From the NCBI RefSeq assembly GCF_039539445.1, contig NZ_BAABDD010000006.1, forward strand, positions 186,001 to 250,000: a stretch of 64,000 bases of DNA, given 5' to 3'. Positions 24,786-34,525 of this stretch are shown here, piece after piece; positions within the stretch are counted from its first letter, which is position 1; each line of letters opens with the position of its first letter. A program made the position numbers and the translations under genes. Source of the DNA: Salinactinospora qingdaonensis. GTDB taxonomy: Bacteria > Actinomycetota > Actinomycetes > Streptosporangiales > Streptosporangiaceae. The notes beneath the pieces are model-generated. The model did not search any database. It was not told the DNA's origin and worked only from the letters and a program-made list of their open reading frames with translations.

Positions 24786-25469
24786 GTGGACGAGACCAAC
24801 GAGGTGCTGAGCAAGGCTCCCCTCTTCGAGGCGCTGGATGACGACGCCGCGGCGGCGCTGCGCAACTCCATCAGCGAAGTGCGGCTGGGGCGCGGACAGA
24901 CGCTTTTCTCTGAGGGCGACGCGGGCGACCGGCTCTACGTCATCCTCAACGGAAAGGTCAAGCTCACCCGAACAGCCGCTGACGGGCGCGAGAACCTGCT
25001 CAGTGTCCTCGGGCCGACCGAGATGTTCGGTGAGCTGTCCCTCTTCGATCCCCGCCCGCGCACGGCTAGCGCCATCGCCGTAACTGACGTCCTGCTGGCG
25101 GGACTGGGCCATGACGACCTTCGTCCTTTCATCTCCAGCCAGCCCGAGGTGGCCATCCAGTTGCTCAGAGCGCTGGCCACACGGCTACGCCGCACCAACG
25201 ACGTGATGGCCGACCTGGTATTCACCGACGTGCCCGGGCGAGTCGCTAAGGCCCTGCTCGACCTGGCCGACCGGTTCGGCAAGGAAGGCGAGGACGGCCT
25301 GCACGTGCACCACGACCTGACGCAGGAGGAGCTGGCACAGCTCGTCGGGGCGTCGCGCGAGACCGTGAACAAGGCACTGGCCGAGTTCGCGCTGCGGGGG
25401 TGGCTACGCATAGAGGCCAAGGCCGTCGTCCTGCTCGACATGGAACGGATGCGCCGCCGGGCCCGCTGA
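24786..25469 (+). CDS. crp: cAMP receptor protein (Crp/Fnr family)
   Basis: 227 aa transcription factor. The N-terminal cyclic-nucleotide domain has GDRLYVILNGKVKL and the phosphate-binding cassette FGELSLFDPRPRTAS. The C-terminal winged helix has LTQEELAQLVGASRETVNKAL as recognition region. It equals Rv3676 in position and sequence style. Two GTG codons compete (24783, 24786); the second is better spaced, 5 nt after AAGGAGG. It converges closely on the MBL hydrolase gene (18 bp between stops). Confidence 0.92.
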   Translation: MDETNEVLSKAPLFEALDDDAAAALRNSISEVRLGRGQTLFSEGDAGDRLYVILNGKVKLTRTAADGRENLLSVLGPTEMFGELSLFDPRPRTASAIAVTDVLLAGLGHDDLRPFISSQPEVAIQLLRALATRLRRTNDVMADLVFTDVPGRVAKALLDLADRFGKEGEDGLHVHHDLTQEELAQLVGASRETVNKALAEFALRGWLRIEAKAVVLLDMERMRRRAR

Positions 25470-25487
25470 TCCCCGCAGGAGATCCGG

Positions 25488-26297
25488 CTAGTCGAAACTC
25501 AACTCAGCGGCAATGTCGCCGCGCTCGGTCAGATAACGCAACTGGGCCCGCACAGAGGCTTGCGCCGCGGGCAGCACCGCCGGGTCGATCCCGGCGTAAA
25601 CGTGCGCGACCACCTCCCCCGTGGTGCGCGCACCGGCGTCTACCGCCGAGACGACTTGGGCCAGCCGCTCCTCACGGTGCTGGATGTACTCGGTGAGCTT
25701 GCCCATCGGGTCCGTGGCGAGCGGCCCATGGCCAGGCAACAGGGTGCGGATACTTTCCGTAGCCACAAGCTCGCGCAGCCGAAACAGCGATCCCATGTAG
25801 TCGGAGAGCCCCCCGTCCGCAGCGATCACTGTGGTACCGCTACCCAACACGGTGTCGCCGGTCAGGAGCGCACCGTCAGCGGGCAGGTAGAAGGAGACCG
25901 AGTCGGCAGTGTGGCCGGGCGTGGCAACGACTCGTAGCTCCAAACCGTCGGCTTCGATCACCTCGCCGTCAGCCAGTCCACCGCCGTCGATGCGGTAGGC
26001 GGGGTCCGCCGCACGCACCGGCGCGCCGGTCAACTCCGAGAAGTAGCGCGCCCCCTCGACGTGATCGGGGTGGTGGTGGCTCAGCAGCGTGACCAACACC
26101 TGAGCACCCTGCTCCTGCACCGCACGGGCCACGCGCTCCAGATGGGACTCGTGGTGAGGGCCGGGGTCGATCACGACGACGCCGCGCGCCCCCGGCTCGC
26201 GCAGCACCCACGTGTTCGTGCCGTCGAGCGTCATAGGGCCCGGGTTGGGGCAAAGCAGACAGTTAGCGCGCTGGGTACCGGAACCGTCGATCCTCAT
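25488..26297 (-). CDS. MBL-fold hydrolase (LACTB2/Rv3677c type)
   Basis: About 269 aa. Metallo-beta-lactamase fold with HHHPDH metal motif, the second His in TPGHTADS, TGDTVLG and the late LLPGHGP. A C-terminal winged-helix-like segment (LPAAQASVRAQLRYLTERGD) is as in LACTB2-type nucleases. It probably acts on RNA or a thioester-type substrate. I prefer ATG 26297 (MRIDGSG) after GGAGCGAGG over ATG 26321. Confidence 0.82.
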   Translation of the reverse strand: MRIDGSGTQRANCLLCPNPGPMTLDGTNTWVLREPGARGVVVIDPGPHHESHLERVARAVQEQGAQVLVTLLSHHHPDHVEGARYFSELTGAPVRAADPAYRIDGGGLADGEVIEADGLELRVVATPGHTADSVSFYLPADGALLTGDTVLGSGTTVIAADGGLSDYMGSLFRLRELVATESIRTLLPGHGPLATDPMGKLTEYIQHREERLAQVVSAVDAGARTTGEVVAHVYAGIDPAVLPAAQASVRAQLRYLTERGDIAAELSFD

Positions 26298-26363
26298 CAA
26301 ACCTCGCTCCACCGACGGCACTGCCCCGCCTCACGGCTGTGGGAGGCAGAGCAGGCCACGACC

Positions 26364-27227
26364 TCACGGCGAATCGTCGAAGGGCCGGGGCGCCCCTTCC
26401 GGCAGGACCGCCCGCAACGTCCCGTCCACCTCGCGAATCTCCGGCATGATCGGGCTGATCTCGCGTTCGGCCCCCAGCACGCCGTGCAGCGTGCCGCAGT
26501 CGGACAGCTCCCGGAGTGTGGCGGCCGTGGGCGGCAGCATATCCAGCTCCCCGCGCCGCCATCCGGCCAGGGCCTCACTTGGGGACAGCCAAGCCACCCG
26601 GTCGGCCTCCCCACCCACCTCACGGGGACGCTGGCCCCGCGGTAGCACAGCGGCGAAGAAGCGCGTATCGAAACGGCGCGGCTCGGCCACGGGGGTAATC
26701 CAGCGCGACCACGCCCGCAGCAGGTCCGAACGCAGCACCAGGCCGCGACGCTCCAGCAACCCGGCCAGCGACAGGGAACGGTCGAGCAGAGCACGACGAT
26801 CGGCCTCCCAGTCGTCGCCGCGGGTGTCGGCCACCACCTCCGTGGCCGAGGGGCCGGCCAGCAGCACGCCGGACTCCTCAAACGTCTCTCGAACGGCCGC
26901 ACACACCAAAGCGCGCGCCGACTCCTCGTCGGCGCCCAGTTGGCTCGCCCACACTGCTGGAGAGGGCCCGGCCCACCCCAACGCGGCGTCGGCGTCGCGG
27001 GGGTCGACCCCGCCGCCGGGGAAAACGTAAGCGCCCGGCGCGAAAGCCATGGCCGGCACCCGCCGCAGCAGGTAGACCTCAAGCGCGTCGCCCTGGGCAC
27101 TCGCCGCCGCCCCGCGCAGCAGCATAACCGTGGCGGCGGGGCGCGCCTCGACAGGCTCAACCCGACCCGCGAGCACCGCCCGACTCCAATCGGCCGCCTC
27201 GTCCGGCGCCGGGGGTGGGGACGCCAC
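26364..27227 (-). CDS. Nudix hydrolase
   Basis: About 287 aa. AVRETFEESGVLL is the core of a Nudix box that begins with the glycine motif VFPGGGVDPRDAD and has a long insertion (about 25 residues) between the Gly and the REUXEE part. The N-terminal ATVMLLRG...EVYLLRRV is the usual first strand pair. Substrate unknown. Start GTG 27227 has GGAGG 9 nt upstream; the upstream extension to 27347 is Arg-rich and unconvincing. Confidence 0.75.
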   Translation of the reverse strand: MASPPPAPDEAADWSRAVLAGRVEPVEARPAATVMLLRGAAASAQGDALEVYLLRRVPAMAFAPGAYVFPGGGVDPRDADAALGWAGPSPAVWASQLGADEESARALVCAAVRETFEESGVLLAGPSATEVVADTRGDDWEADRRALLDRSLSLAGLLERRGLVLRSDLLRAWSRWITPVAEPRRFDTRFFAAVLPRGQRPREVGGEADRVAWLSPSEALAGWRRGELDMLPPTAATLRELSDCGTLHGVLGAEREISPIMPEIREVDGTLRAVLPEGAPRPFDDSP

Positions 27228-27385
27228 GATTACCGACCTCCTCGATCTCCCGCCAGCCCGGTAGGGGCGCGCCACCACAGGAGCCATCCCGCTCGGCCCC
27301 ACCACAGGCCACGCCCCGTTACGGCGGAGAAGCCGCGTCCGCGCCACGCGGCAACGGCACGGCTCCCCTGCGCCGGCTCTACTCT

Positions 27386-27847
27386 CTACTCCGCCTCAAC
27401 AACCATCTCGACCTCGACCGGAGCGTCCAACGGCAGCGCCGTGACCCCCACAGCACTGCGGGCGTGCGTGCCGGCCTCGCCGAACACCTGGCCGAGCAGC
27501 TCGCTCGCCCCGTTGATGACCTGGGGTTGGCCCGTGAAACCGGGGTCGCTGGCCACGAAGCCCACGACCTTGACCACCCGCCGGACCCGAGACAGCTCGC
27601 CCACCTCGGAGCGGACCGCGGCGATGGCGTTCAACGCGCAGATGGCGGCCAACTCCTTGGCCCGCTCCGGGGACACCTCGGCGCCCACCTTGCCTGCCTC
27701 GCTGAGCGTGCCTTCCACGACCGGCACCTGGCCGGAGATGTAGACGTAATCGCCACTGCGCAACGCCGGCACGTAAGCGGCGACCGGGGCGGCCACCTCG
27801 GGCAGCGTGTAACCAAGCTCGACGATGCGTTGCTCTGGCGTCGTCAC
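27386..27847 (-). CDS. RidA family protein
   Basis: 153 aa, YjgF/YER057c/UK114 fold; RidA members hydrolyse reactive enamine/imine intermediates. Signature DYVYISGQVPVVEG near the N-terminus, the conserved Arg in THARSAVGV and the ending LPLDAPVEVEMVVEA. It corresponds to Rv3678c. The GTG start overlaps the DUF4177 stop by 4 nt (GTGA). Confidence 0.9.
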   Translation of the reverse strand: MTTPEQRIVELGYTLPEVAAPVAAYVPALRSGDYVYISGQVPVVEGTLSEAGKVGAEVSPERAKELAAICALNAIAAVRSEVGELSRVRRVVKVVGFVASDPGFTGQPQVINGASELLGQVFGEAGTHARSAVGVTALPLDAPVEVEMVVEAE

Positions 27848-28017
27848 TGCTTCTCACGCTTCATGTAGGCCACGAGCTGCTGGTTACGAGGATCGTCATC
27901 CACGGAAGGCCCCGGGACCACCGAGACCAGCTCCCAGCCGTCCTCTCCCCAGTTGTCCAGAATCTGCTTGGTCGCGTGCGACAACAGCGGCACGGTCACG
28001 TACTCCCACTTCGTCAT
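27844..28017 (-). CDS. DUF4177 small protein
   Basis: 57 aa: MTKWEYVTVPLLSHATKQIL, then NWGEDGWELVSVVPG and a lysine-rich end. The WEY...LNxxGxxGWELV pattern is that of DUF4177, function unknown. ATG 28017 is the first sensible start. It is translationally coupled to the following ridA and divergent from the ATPase gene across only ~80 bp. Confidence 0.85.
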   Translation of the reverse strand: MTKWEYVTVPLLSHATKQILDNWGEDGWELVSVVPGPSVDDDPRNQQLVAYMKREKQ

Positions 28018-28098
28018 GAGCGCCACCCTATCCATCCCAACGCCACCCCCGAGCGGAGAACCCGGCTGTACCGTGCCAAAACCAATAAACTCCTTCAG

Positions 28099-29118
28099 GT
28101 GAGCGCACGTGATAGCGATTGGGACGGCGTCCGCCTCCATGTCGTCACGGGCAAGGGGGGCACGGGCAAGACGACACTGGCCGCCTCCTTGGCCCTGGCA
28201 CTGGCCTCCGGCGGCGGGAAGGTGTTACTGGTCGAGGTGGAGGGCCGCCAAGGCATCGCGCGGCTCTTCGACTGCCCACCACTGCCCTACGAGGAGCGGC
28301 GGGTGGCGGTGGCCCCCGACGGGGGCGACGTCCACGCCCTGGCAGTCGACCCGGAAGCCGCGCTACTGGAATACCTGGAGATGTTCTACAGTGCGCGCCG
28401 CGCGGGCCAGGCGCTCACCCGGTTCGGTGTCGTCGACTTCGCCACCACCATCGCCCCCGGGATGCGCGACGTCCTCCTGACGGGCAAGGCCACCGAGGCG
28501 GCCCGGCGCCGCGTGCGGCGCGACCGCACCCGGCGCGGCGAGGACAACGCGCCATTCGTCTACGACGCCGTGGTGATCGACGCCCCGCCCACCGGACGCA
28601 TTGCACAATTTCTCAACGTCAACGCCGAGATCGCCGGTCTGGCCAAGGTCGGACCCATCCGCAACCACGCCGATCGCGTCATGGAGGTCATCCGCTCGCC
28701 GGAGACGACTGTTCACTTCGCGACCGTGCTGGAGGAGATGCCGGTCCAGGAGTGCCTAGACGGTATCGACGAGGTCCGCGGCGCCGGCCTGAACGTCGGA
28801 AGCATCATGATCAACATGGTTCAGTCACCGCTGCTGGACGCCGACCTGCTCGCAGCGGCACCTAGCGAGGTCGACGTCGAACAACTCACCCGCGGCCTCA
28901 AGGCCGCCGGCCTCGACGCGACCGAGTCCACCGTCACCCAACTCAGCGCCGAACTCGTCGAGCACGCGCGCCGGCTGAGCGTGGAGGAGGGTATGCGGAA
29001 ACGCCTCCTCGCTGCCGACCGGCCCCACTACGAACTGCCGTCACTGACCGACGACATGGACCTCGCCGCGCTATACCACCTGGCGGGGGCGTTGCGCGAT
29101 CAAGGAGCGGCGGCATGA
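28099..29118 (+). CDS. ArsA/Get3-like ATPase, first of a pair (BagA type)
   Basis: 339 aa P-loop ATPase of the SIMIBI class. Deviant Walker A GKGGTGKTTLAAS near residue 16 and the switch-II-like VVIDAPPTGRIAQFL. These paired actinobacterial proteins (Rv3679/Rv3680) resemble eukaryotic Get3, which delivers tail-anchored proteins; the bacterial role is not settled. Start GTG 28099 (VSARDSDWDG) lacks an obvious ribosome-binding site and may be leaderless. The stop overlaps the second ATPase (ATGA). Confidence 0.87.
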   Translation: MSARDSDWDGVRLHVVTGKGGTGKTTLAASLALALASGGGKVLLVEVEGRQGIARLFDCPPLPYEERRVAVAPDGGDVHALAVDPEAALLEYLEMFYSARRAGQALTRFGVVDFATTIAPGMRDVLLTGKATEAARRRVRRDRTRRGEDNAPFVYDAVVIDAPPTGRIAQFLNVNAEIAGLAKVGPIRNHADRVMEVIRSPETTVHFATVLEEMPVQECLDGIDEVRGAGLNVGSIMINMVQSPLLDADLLAAAPSEVDVEQLTRGLKAAGLDATESTVTQLSAELVEHARRLSVEEGMRKRLLAADRPHYELPSLTDDMDLAALYHLAGALRDQGAAA

Positions 29119-30272
29119 GCGCGCCCGCCCCCGGCCTCGACACCGATGCGCTGCTGCGCGACCGGAGTACCCGCATCATCGTGTGCTGCGGCTCCGGCGG
29201 AGTCGGCAAGACCACTACAGCCGCCGCGCTCGCCCTCTGGGCCGCCGAGCACGGCCGCGACGCTGTCGTCATCACCGTCGACCCCGCCCGGCGGCTCGCC
29301 CAAGCCATGGGGCTGACCGAACTCGACAACACGCCCCGGCCGATCCCGGTCGACGCGCCGGGGACGCTGCACGCGATGATGCTCGACATGAAGCGGACCT
29401 TCGACGAGATCGTCGAGGCCCACGCCGACCCCGAACGGGCCGCGCAGATCCTGGCCAACCCCTTCTACCAGTCGCTGTCATCGACCTTTTCCGGCACGCA
29501 GGAATACATGGCCATGGAGAAACTGGGCCAGTTGCGCCGCTCCGACGAGTGGGACCTGATCATCGTCGACACCCCGCCGAGCCGGTCGGCGCTGGACTTC
29601 CTGGATGCCCCCGAGCGGTTGGGCCGCTTCCTCGACAGCAAGCTGATGAAGTTCCTCAGTAGCTCGGAGTCGGCCAGCGGGCGGGCCTTCCGACTGCTCG
29701 GCGCGGGCTTTGGCATAGTCACCGGCATCATCGGCAAAATCGTCGGGGCACAGTTGCTGCGGGACGTCCAGACGTTCGTGACCGCCTTCGACGCTGTATT
29801 CGGCGGGTTCCAGGAGCGCGCCACTCAGACCTACCGGTTACTGCAAGCGCCGGGCACCGCGTTTCTCGTGGTGGCCGCCCCGGAAACCGACGCGATCCGG
29901 GAAGCGTCGTACTTCGTGGAACGGCTTAGTGACGAGCGCATGCCGCTGGCGGGCCTCGTGGTCAACCGAACCCACCGCAGCAAAGTGCCGCGCCTGTCGG
30001 CCGCGCGCAGCCTGGCGGCGGCCGAAGCGCTGGAGGAGACCGGCGAGCACCTCGTAACCGCGTCGGCCCTACGGCTGCACGCCGAGCGCATGCGGATTCA
30101 GGACCGGGAACTGCGCATCCGGGAAAGCTTCACGTCGGCGCACCCGTCGATCCCCGTGGTTGAGGTGCCCGCCCAACCAGAGGACGTGCACGACTTCGCG
30201 GGGCTTCGCCGGATCGGCCGCGCGCTAGCCGATCCGGAAAACCGACCCGGCGAACAGAGCACGCCGACGTGA
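29115..30272 (+). CDS. ArsA/Get3-like ATPase, second of a pair (BagB type)
   Basis: 385 aa. Walker A CGSGGVGKTTTAAALAL, Walker B/switch region LIIVDTPPSRSALDFL, a methionine-rich MMLDMKRTFDEIV segment after the nucleotide core, and a hydrophobic stretch GAGFGIVTGIIGKIVGAQLL that could line a client-binding groove. It probably forms a heteromeric complex with the preceding ATPase, with which it overlaps by 4 nt. Confidence 0.87.
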   Translation: MSAPAPGLDTDALLRDRSTRIIVCCGSGGVGKTTTAAALALWAAEHGRDAVVITVDPARRLAQAMGLTELDNTPRPIPVDAPGTLHAMMLDMKRTFDEIVEAHADPERAAQILANPFYQSLSSTFSGTQEYMAMEKLGQLRRSDEWDLIIVDTPPSRSALDFLDAPERLGRFLDSKLMKFLSSSESASGRAFRLLGAGFGIVTGIIGKIVGAQLLRDVQTFVTAFDAVFGGFQERATQTYRLLQAPGTAFLVVAAPETDAIREASYFVERLSDERMPLAGLVVNRTHRSKVPRLSAARSLAAAEALEETGEHLVTASALRLHAERMRIQDRELRIRESFTSAHPSIPVVEVPAQPEDVHDFAGLRRIGRALADPENRPGEQSTPT

Positions 30273-30443
30273 AGGGGGTTGGGGGTTGACGTCCTGTGTC
30301 GCGGCTGTGGCCAGGGGGTCCCAGCCAGTGGCTGAGCGGATCGAATCGGCGTGCCCGTCATGGGTGGCCGCTTCACCGCCCCAACCGCGGACGCAGCGGT
30401 CGCTATCAGTGCGCGCGACCGGCGCGATCGCGCGAAATACCGA

Positions 30444-30746
30444 TCAGCCGAAGATCATCTGGCCGTCGTTGGAGCGCTCATACTCCTCGCGTGCGTTCTC
30501 CAGCAGCTCCTTCCAGGATCGGACATCGGGTCGGCGCCGTAGCAGAGCACGCCGTTCGCGTTCGGTCATCCCTCCCCAGACACCGAACTCGATGCGATTG
30601 TCCAGCGCGTCAGCCAAGCACTCGGTGCGAACCGGGCAACCACGGCAGATGAGTTTGGCGCGATTCTGCGCGGCCCCCTGCACGAAGAGCGCATCAGGGT
30701 CGGTTTCCCGGCAGACTGCACGGGCAGTCCAATCCGTGATCCACAT
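30444..30746 (-). CDS. whiB4: WhiB-family iron-sulfur regulator (WhiB4 type)
   Basis: 100 aa. Four cysteines of the Wbl cluster: AVCRETDPDALF, then LICRGCPVRTEC (C-x2-C-x5-C), the GVWGGMTERERRALLRRRP turn and a basic C-terminus. Position between the ATPase pair and ponA2 is that of whiB4 (Rv3681c), a redox-sensing DNA-binding protein. I chose ATG 30746 (MWITDW), which has GGGAG about 8 nt upstream. Confidence 0.92.
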   Translation of the reverse strand: MWITDWTARAVCRETDPDALFVQGAAQNRAKLICRGCPVRTECLADALDNRIEFGVWGGMTERERRALLRRRPDVRSWKELLENAREEYERSNDGQMIFG

Positions 30747-31210
30747 GTGCCCCACTCCCAAGATCATCATGTGTGTGTTGTACGTACTGCCGACGGGCGC
30801 GGTCGTCGGCGACGCGGCGACGCTCCCAGGGGACGCTGCGTCGGTAAAGATGCAGCTCCAGGGCAACAACCCCGGAGCGCGGGGGATCGGCCGATCCGAC
30901 GTGCGGCCCTCCTCATCGCCGCTGGAGAAGAAATTACGGATCGTAAGGCGCGGCCAACAGGCCCCATTAGGCCCATTTCTGATATAGCCCGAGTGGGCCA
31001 TTGCCTTTGCCGAAACTAGTTACCCCAAAGCTACCGAGAGTAATCGACGTTGAGTCCGAAGGTTCTACGTAACGCATTACGATCATGAAAAGATGTGCAC
31101 GGAACAACGAGTTAAGGGAGGACCGAAAATTCGGGCCTCCGGGGGGTAGCCGCGGGGGCACGCTCGACTCCGCCGCCCGACGCGCTACATGTCGCACATA
31201 GTCTGGATGG

Positions 31211-33613
31211 GTGGGTCACGGGAGATTGCTGCAGAAAATCGGTCAATTGTTCGGTGTCGGCGTCATTGCCGGCGTACTCGTCGCCGCGCTCGCACTGCCC
31301 GCCCTCGGCGGGGTCGGTTTCACCGCGCGCAACGTCGCGACCAGCTTTCTCAACATGCCGAGTGAACTGGAGACGCCGCCACCGCCGGAACGATCAATCA
31401 TCTACGACAGGGACGGCGAGGTCATCGCCGAGATCTATGACAAAAACCGGGAACTGGTGGCGCTGGAGGACATAGCTCCGGTGATGCAGGACGCCATCAT
31501 CGCTATCGAGGACAGCCGATTCTACGAGCACGGCGGCATCGACCTCACGGGCACCTTCCGCGCCGCCATCCGCACAATCAACGGAAACACCGAGGGCGGC
31601 TCCTCGATCACCCAGCAATACGTCAAGAACATCCTGGTCGAAAGCGCCGACTCCCAAGAGGCGCTAGAGGAAGCACGGGAGACAACCCTCGCCCGCAAGG
31701 TGCGCGAACTGCGCTACGCCGTCACCATCGAACAGCGCATGAGCAAGGACGAGATCCTGGAGGGCTACCTCAACATCGCCTACTTCGGCGACGGCGCCTA
31801 CGGTGCCGAGTCGGCCGCACGGCACTTCTTCGACATCGGCGCCGAGGAACTGAACCTGGAGCAGGCGGCGACGCTGGCCGGCCTGGTCCGCTACCCCTAC
31901 TCTTACAACCCGCGCCTCAACCCCGAGACCGCCAAGGCCCGTCGCAACGTGGTGCTGGACCGCATGGTCGACACCGGCGCCATCACCGCCAAGGAGGCCG
32001 AGGAGGCCAAGGCCACCGACCTCAACCTCGATCTCAACGCCCCCAGCAACGGATGCATGCCCAGCGAGCAGCCGTTCTTCTGCGACTACGTGGTGCGCGA
32101 GATCGAAGGCAACCCCCGCTACGGCGAAACCGAGACCGAGCGCGCCCGCTGGCTGCGCACGGCCGGGCTGGCGATCCACACCACGCTCGACGCCGACATG
32201 CAACAGGCGGCCCAAGACGCAGTCGACGAGTACGTGCCGCGCAAGAACGAGTCGCGCAAGGTCGCCGCTGAGGTGCTGGTCGAGCCCGGTACTGGCCAGA
32301 TCCGGGCCATGGCCCAAAGCCGCAACTACGGGCCCGACGAATCCAACCTGGGCGAGACCTCGATCAACTTCACCACCGACGCCGACGACGGCGGCAGCAC
32401 CGGTTTCCAATCCGGATCGACGTTCAAGCCGTTCACGGCCGCTGCCGCGCTCGACGAGGGGCTACCGTTCAGCACCTCCTTCGACTCGCCCAGCAGCACC
32501 ACCATCACCGGCCAGAAGAACTGTGACGGCCAGCCGCTGGAGCCCTGGCCGGTGAGCAACGCCGGTGACAACTCCTCAGGCCACCTCAACATGATCGAGG
32601 GCACCAAGGGGTCGGTGAACACCTACTTCGCGCAGCTACAGAAGAAGGTGGGGCTGTGCGACGTGATCAAGATGGCCGAAAAGCTAGGGGTGCACCGCGC
32701 CGACGGCGAGTCGTTCGACCGGCCCCAGACGCAGGCCAACAACTCCTTCACCCTCGGCAGCGAGGAGGTCTCGCCGCTGACGATGGCCACCGCCTACGCG
32801 ACCTTCGCCTCGGGCGGGATCTTCTGCGAGCCGCAGGCCATCACCGAGATCGTCGACGAGCAGTCCGACGACACCATCAAGGTGGAGAAGTCCTGCGAGC
32901 GGCGGATCTCCGAGGAGGTCGCCCACGGGGTGAGCTACCTGCTACAGCAGACCTTTGACGGCGGCACGACCTACGGCCTAGAGATCGGCCGTCCGGCGGC
33001 GGCCAAGACGGGAACCACCGACAACTCGGCCAGCGCGTGGTTCGCGGGCTACACCCCCAACCTCGCCGCCACGGTGTTCGTCGGAGACCCGCGCGGCCCC
33101 CAGCAGCACCCGCTGCGGCGGGTGACCCTGGCCGGCAGGTACTACCCCATCGTCTACGGGGCCACCATCCCCGGCCCCATCTGGCAGCAGACGATGCGCG
33201 AGGCGGTCAAGGAGCTTGAGGTCGAGGAATTCCCGAGCGCACCCGGTAAGTTCACCGTCTCCGAGCCCGAACCCCCGCGGCCGGACAACAGCGCGGAGGA
33301 GCCCGACCAGGAGCCCGATATCGCCACCGTGCCCGACGTCGTGGGCCAGAGCCCCGACGCCGCCGTCAGCACGCTGGAGGCGGCCGGCTACCAGGTCAAC
33401 CTCTCGAACAATCCGATCCGCTCGACCGAACCGGCGGGCAACGTCGCGGCGGTCAACCCCAACCCCGGCACCGAACTCCCCACCGGGGCGGCGGTCAACG
33501 TGTTCCTGAGCAACGGCGAGGGCGGCTCCGACGACGGCATCCCCACACTGCCCGTGGACGAGGCCACAGAGCTGCCGACCCTCTTCGAGTGGCCGCCGGC
33601 GCGCCAGGAGTGA
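31211..33613 (+). CDS. ponA2: Bifunctional penicillin-binding protein PonA2 with PASTA domain
   Basis: 800 aa class A PBP. One N-terminal membrane helix (~12-36); glycosyltransferase GT51 domain with catalytic Glu100 (IEDSRFYEHGG); transpeptidase motifs S403-TFK, S468-VN and K599-TG; one PASTA repeat at about 706-770 (VPDVVGQSPDAAVSTLEAAG). It polymerises and cross-links peptidoglycan. Start GTG 31211 is tentative; the ribosome-binding site is weak. A 460-bp region separates it from the divergent whiB4. Confidence 0.95.
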   Translation: MGHGRLLQKIGQLFGVGVIAGVLVAALALPALGGVGFTARNVATSFLNMPSELETPPPPERSIIYDRDGEVIAEIYDKNRELVALEDIAPVMQDAIIAIEDSRFYEHGGIDLTGTFRAAIRTINGNTEGGSSITQQYVKNILVESADSQEALEEARETTLARKVRELRYAVTIEQRMSKDEILEGYLNIAYFGDGAYGAESAARHFFDIGAEELNLEQAATLAGLVRYPYSYNPRLNPETAKARRNVVLDRMVDTGAITAKEAEEAKATDLNLDLNAPSNGCMPSEQPFFCDYVVREIEGNPRYGETETERARWLRTAGLAIHTTLDADMQQAAQDAVDEYVPRKNESRKVAAEVLVEPGTGQIRAMAQSRNYGPDESNLGETSINFTTDADDGGSTGFQSGSTFKPFTAAAALDEGLPFSTSFDSPSSTTITGQKNCDGQPLEPWPVSNAGDNSSGHLNMIEGTKGSVNTYFAQLQKKVGLCDVIKMAEKLGVHRADGESFDRPQTQANNSFTLGSEEVSPLTMATAYATFASGGIFCEPQAITEIVDEQSDDTIKVEKSCERRISEEVAHGVSYLLQQTFDGGTTYGLEIGRPAAAKTGTTDNSASAWFAGYTPNLAATVFVGDPRGPQQHPLRRVTLAGRYYPIVYGATIPGPIWQQTMREAVKELEVEEFPSAPGKFTVSEPEPPRPDNSAEEPDQEPDIATVPDVVGQSPDAAVSTLEAAGYQVNLSNNPIRSTEPAGNVAAVNPNPGTELPTGAAVNVFLSNGEGGSDDGIPTLPVDEATELPTLFEWPPARQE

Positions 33614-33657
33614 CCCGAGACGGGCAACGCGGCGTATGGTGCCGACGAGCATGAAGA

Positions 33658-33684
33658 GGCGGGTGACCACAACGGTCACCCGCC
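33658..33684. terminator. Bidirectional hairpin between ponA2 and yqeY
   Basis: Perfect 11-bp inverted repeat GGCGGGTGACC / GGTCACCCGCC with a 5-nt loop, between two convergent genes. Confidence 0.7.
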
Positions 33685-33724
33685 CTCAGTCGTCGGGTCG
33701 GCCGGGAATCGGCCAAAGCGCCGC

Positions 33725-34180
33725 TCAGGCGCTGAGCTGCCTACGGACCTCCGCAGCCACCCTGGCGCCCTCAGCACGACCCCCCACCTTGGGGGTGAGG
33801 GACTTCATGACGGTGCCCATGCCCTTGATGTCGCTGACCCCGGCTTCGGCGATCGCGGCGGCCACCAGATCGGTCAACTCGGCGTCGGAGAGCTGAGCCG
33901 GCAGGTAGTCGGCAAGAACTTCACTCTCGGCGCGCTCCTCGGCCGCCTGGTCGGGACGCCCGCCCTTATCGAAGGCTTCGGCGGCCTCACGGCGCTTCTT
34001 CGCCTCGCGGGTGAGCAGGGTGATGATCTCGTCGTCGCTGAGCTCGCGGGCTGCCTCACCGGCGGTCTCCTCGGTGCTGATCGCGCTCAACACCATTCGC
34101 AGACTCCTGGTCCGCACCTCGTCGCGGGCCTTGAGCGCGGCGGTGAGGTCGGACTGAAGGCGGGACTTGAGTTCGGCCAT
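33725..34180 (-). CDS. GatB/YqeY-domain protein
   Basis: 151 aa. MAELKSRLQSDLTAALKARD with the helical YqeY body, the LSDDEIITLLTREAKKRREA segment and the ending GMGTVMKSLTPKVGGRAEGA. The fold is shared with the C-terminus of GatB, the tRNA amidotransferase; stand-alone YqeY has no proven role. ATG 34180 is the family start. It is inserted between ponA2 and the metallophosphoesterase, which are adjacent in M. tuberculosis. Confidence 0.9.
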   Translation of the reverse strand: MAELKSRLQSDLTAALKARDEVRTRSLRMVLSAISTEETAGEAARELSDDEIITLLTREAKKRREAAEAFDKGGRPDQAAEERAESEVLADYLPAQLSDAELTDLVAAAIAEAGVSDIKGMGTVMKSLTPKVGGRAEGARVAAEVRRQLSA

Positions 34181-34525
34181 AGAAAGATCATATGATGCGC
34201 CCTCCGTTGGCAGAACCGGTTTTTCCGGCGCCGAGTCAGCGTGCTTACGGTCGCGGGTCCCCTGTCCAGCGCTGTCATAGCGGCCCACCCGCCCACGCTC
34301 CCTCCACGATCGGCGGTAGGGAGCGGCTGAACTGGGAATGTTCACAGACAGCCCCGGCAATGGATGTATACGCTACGTAATCAACAGCCGCGAGCACAGC
34401 ATCGCGACCACACGGCTAGCGGCGTTTCGGTCACCACCCAATGAGGCGGGGACAGATCCTGGTTTTGGACAGCCACCGGCCCGGCACCGGGTCGTGGAGC
34501 CACCGAGAAACATGGAGTTACCACA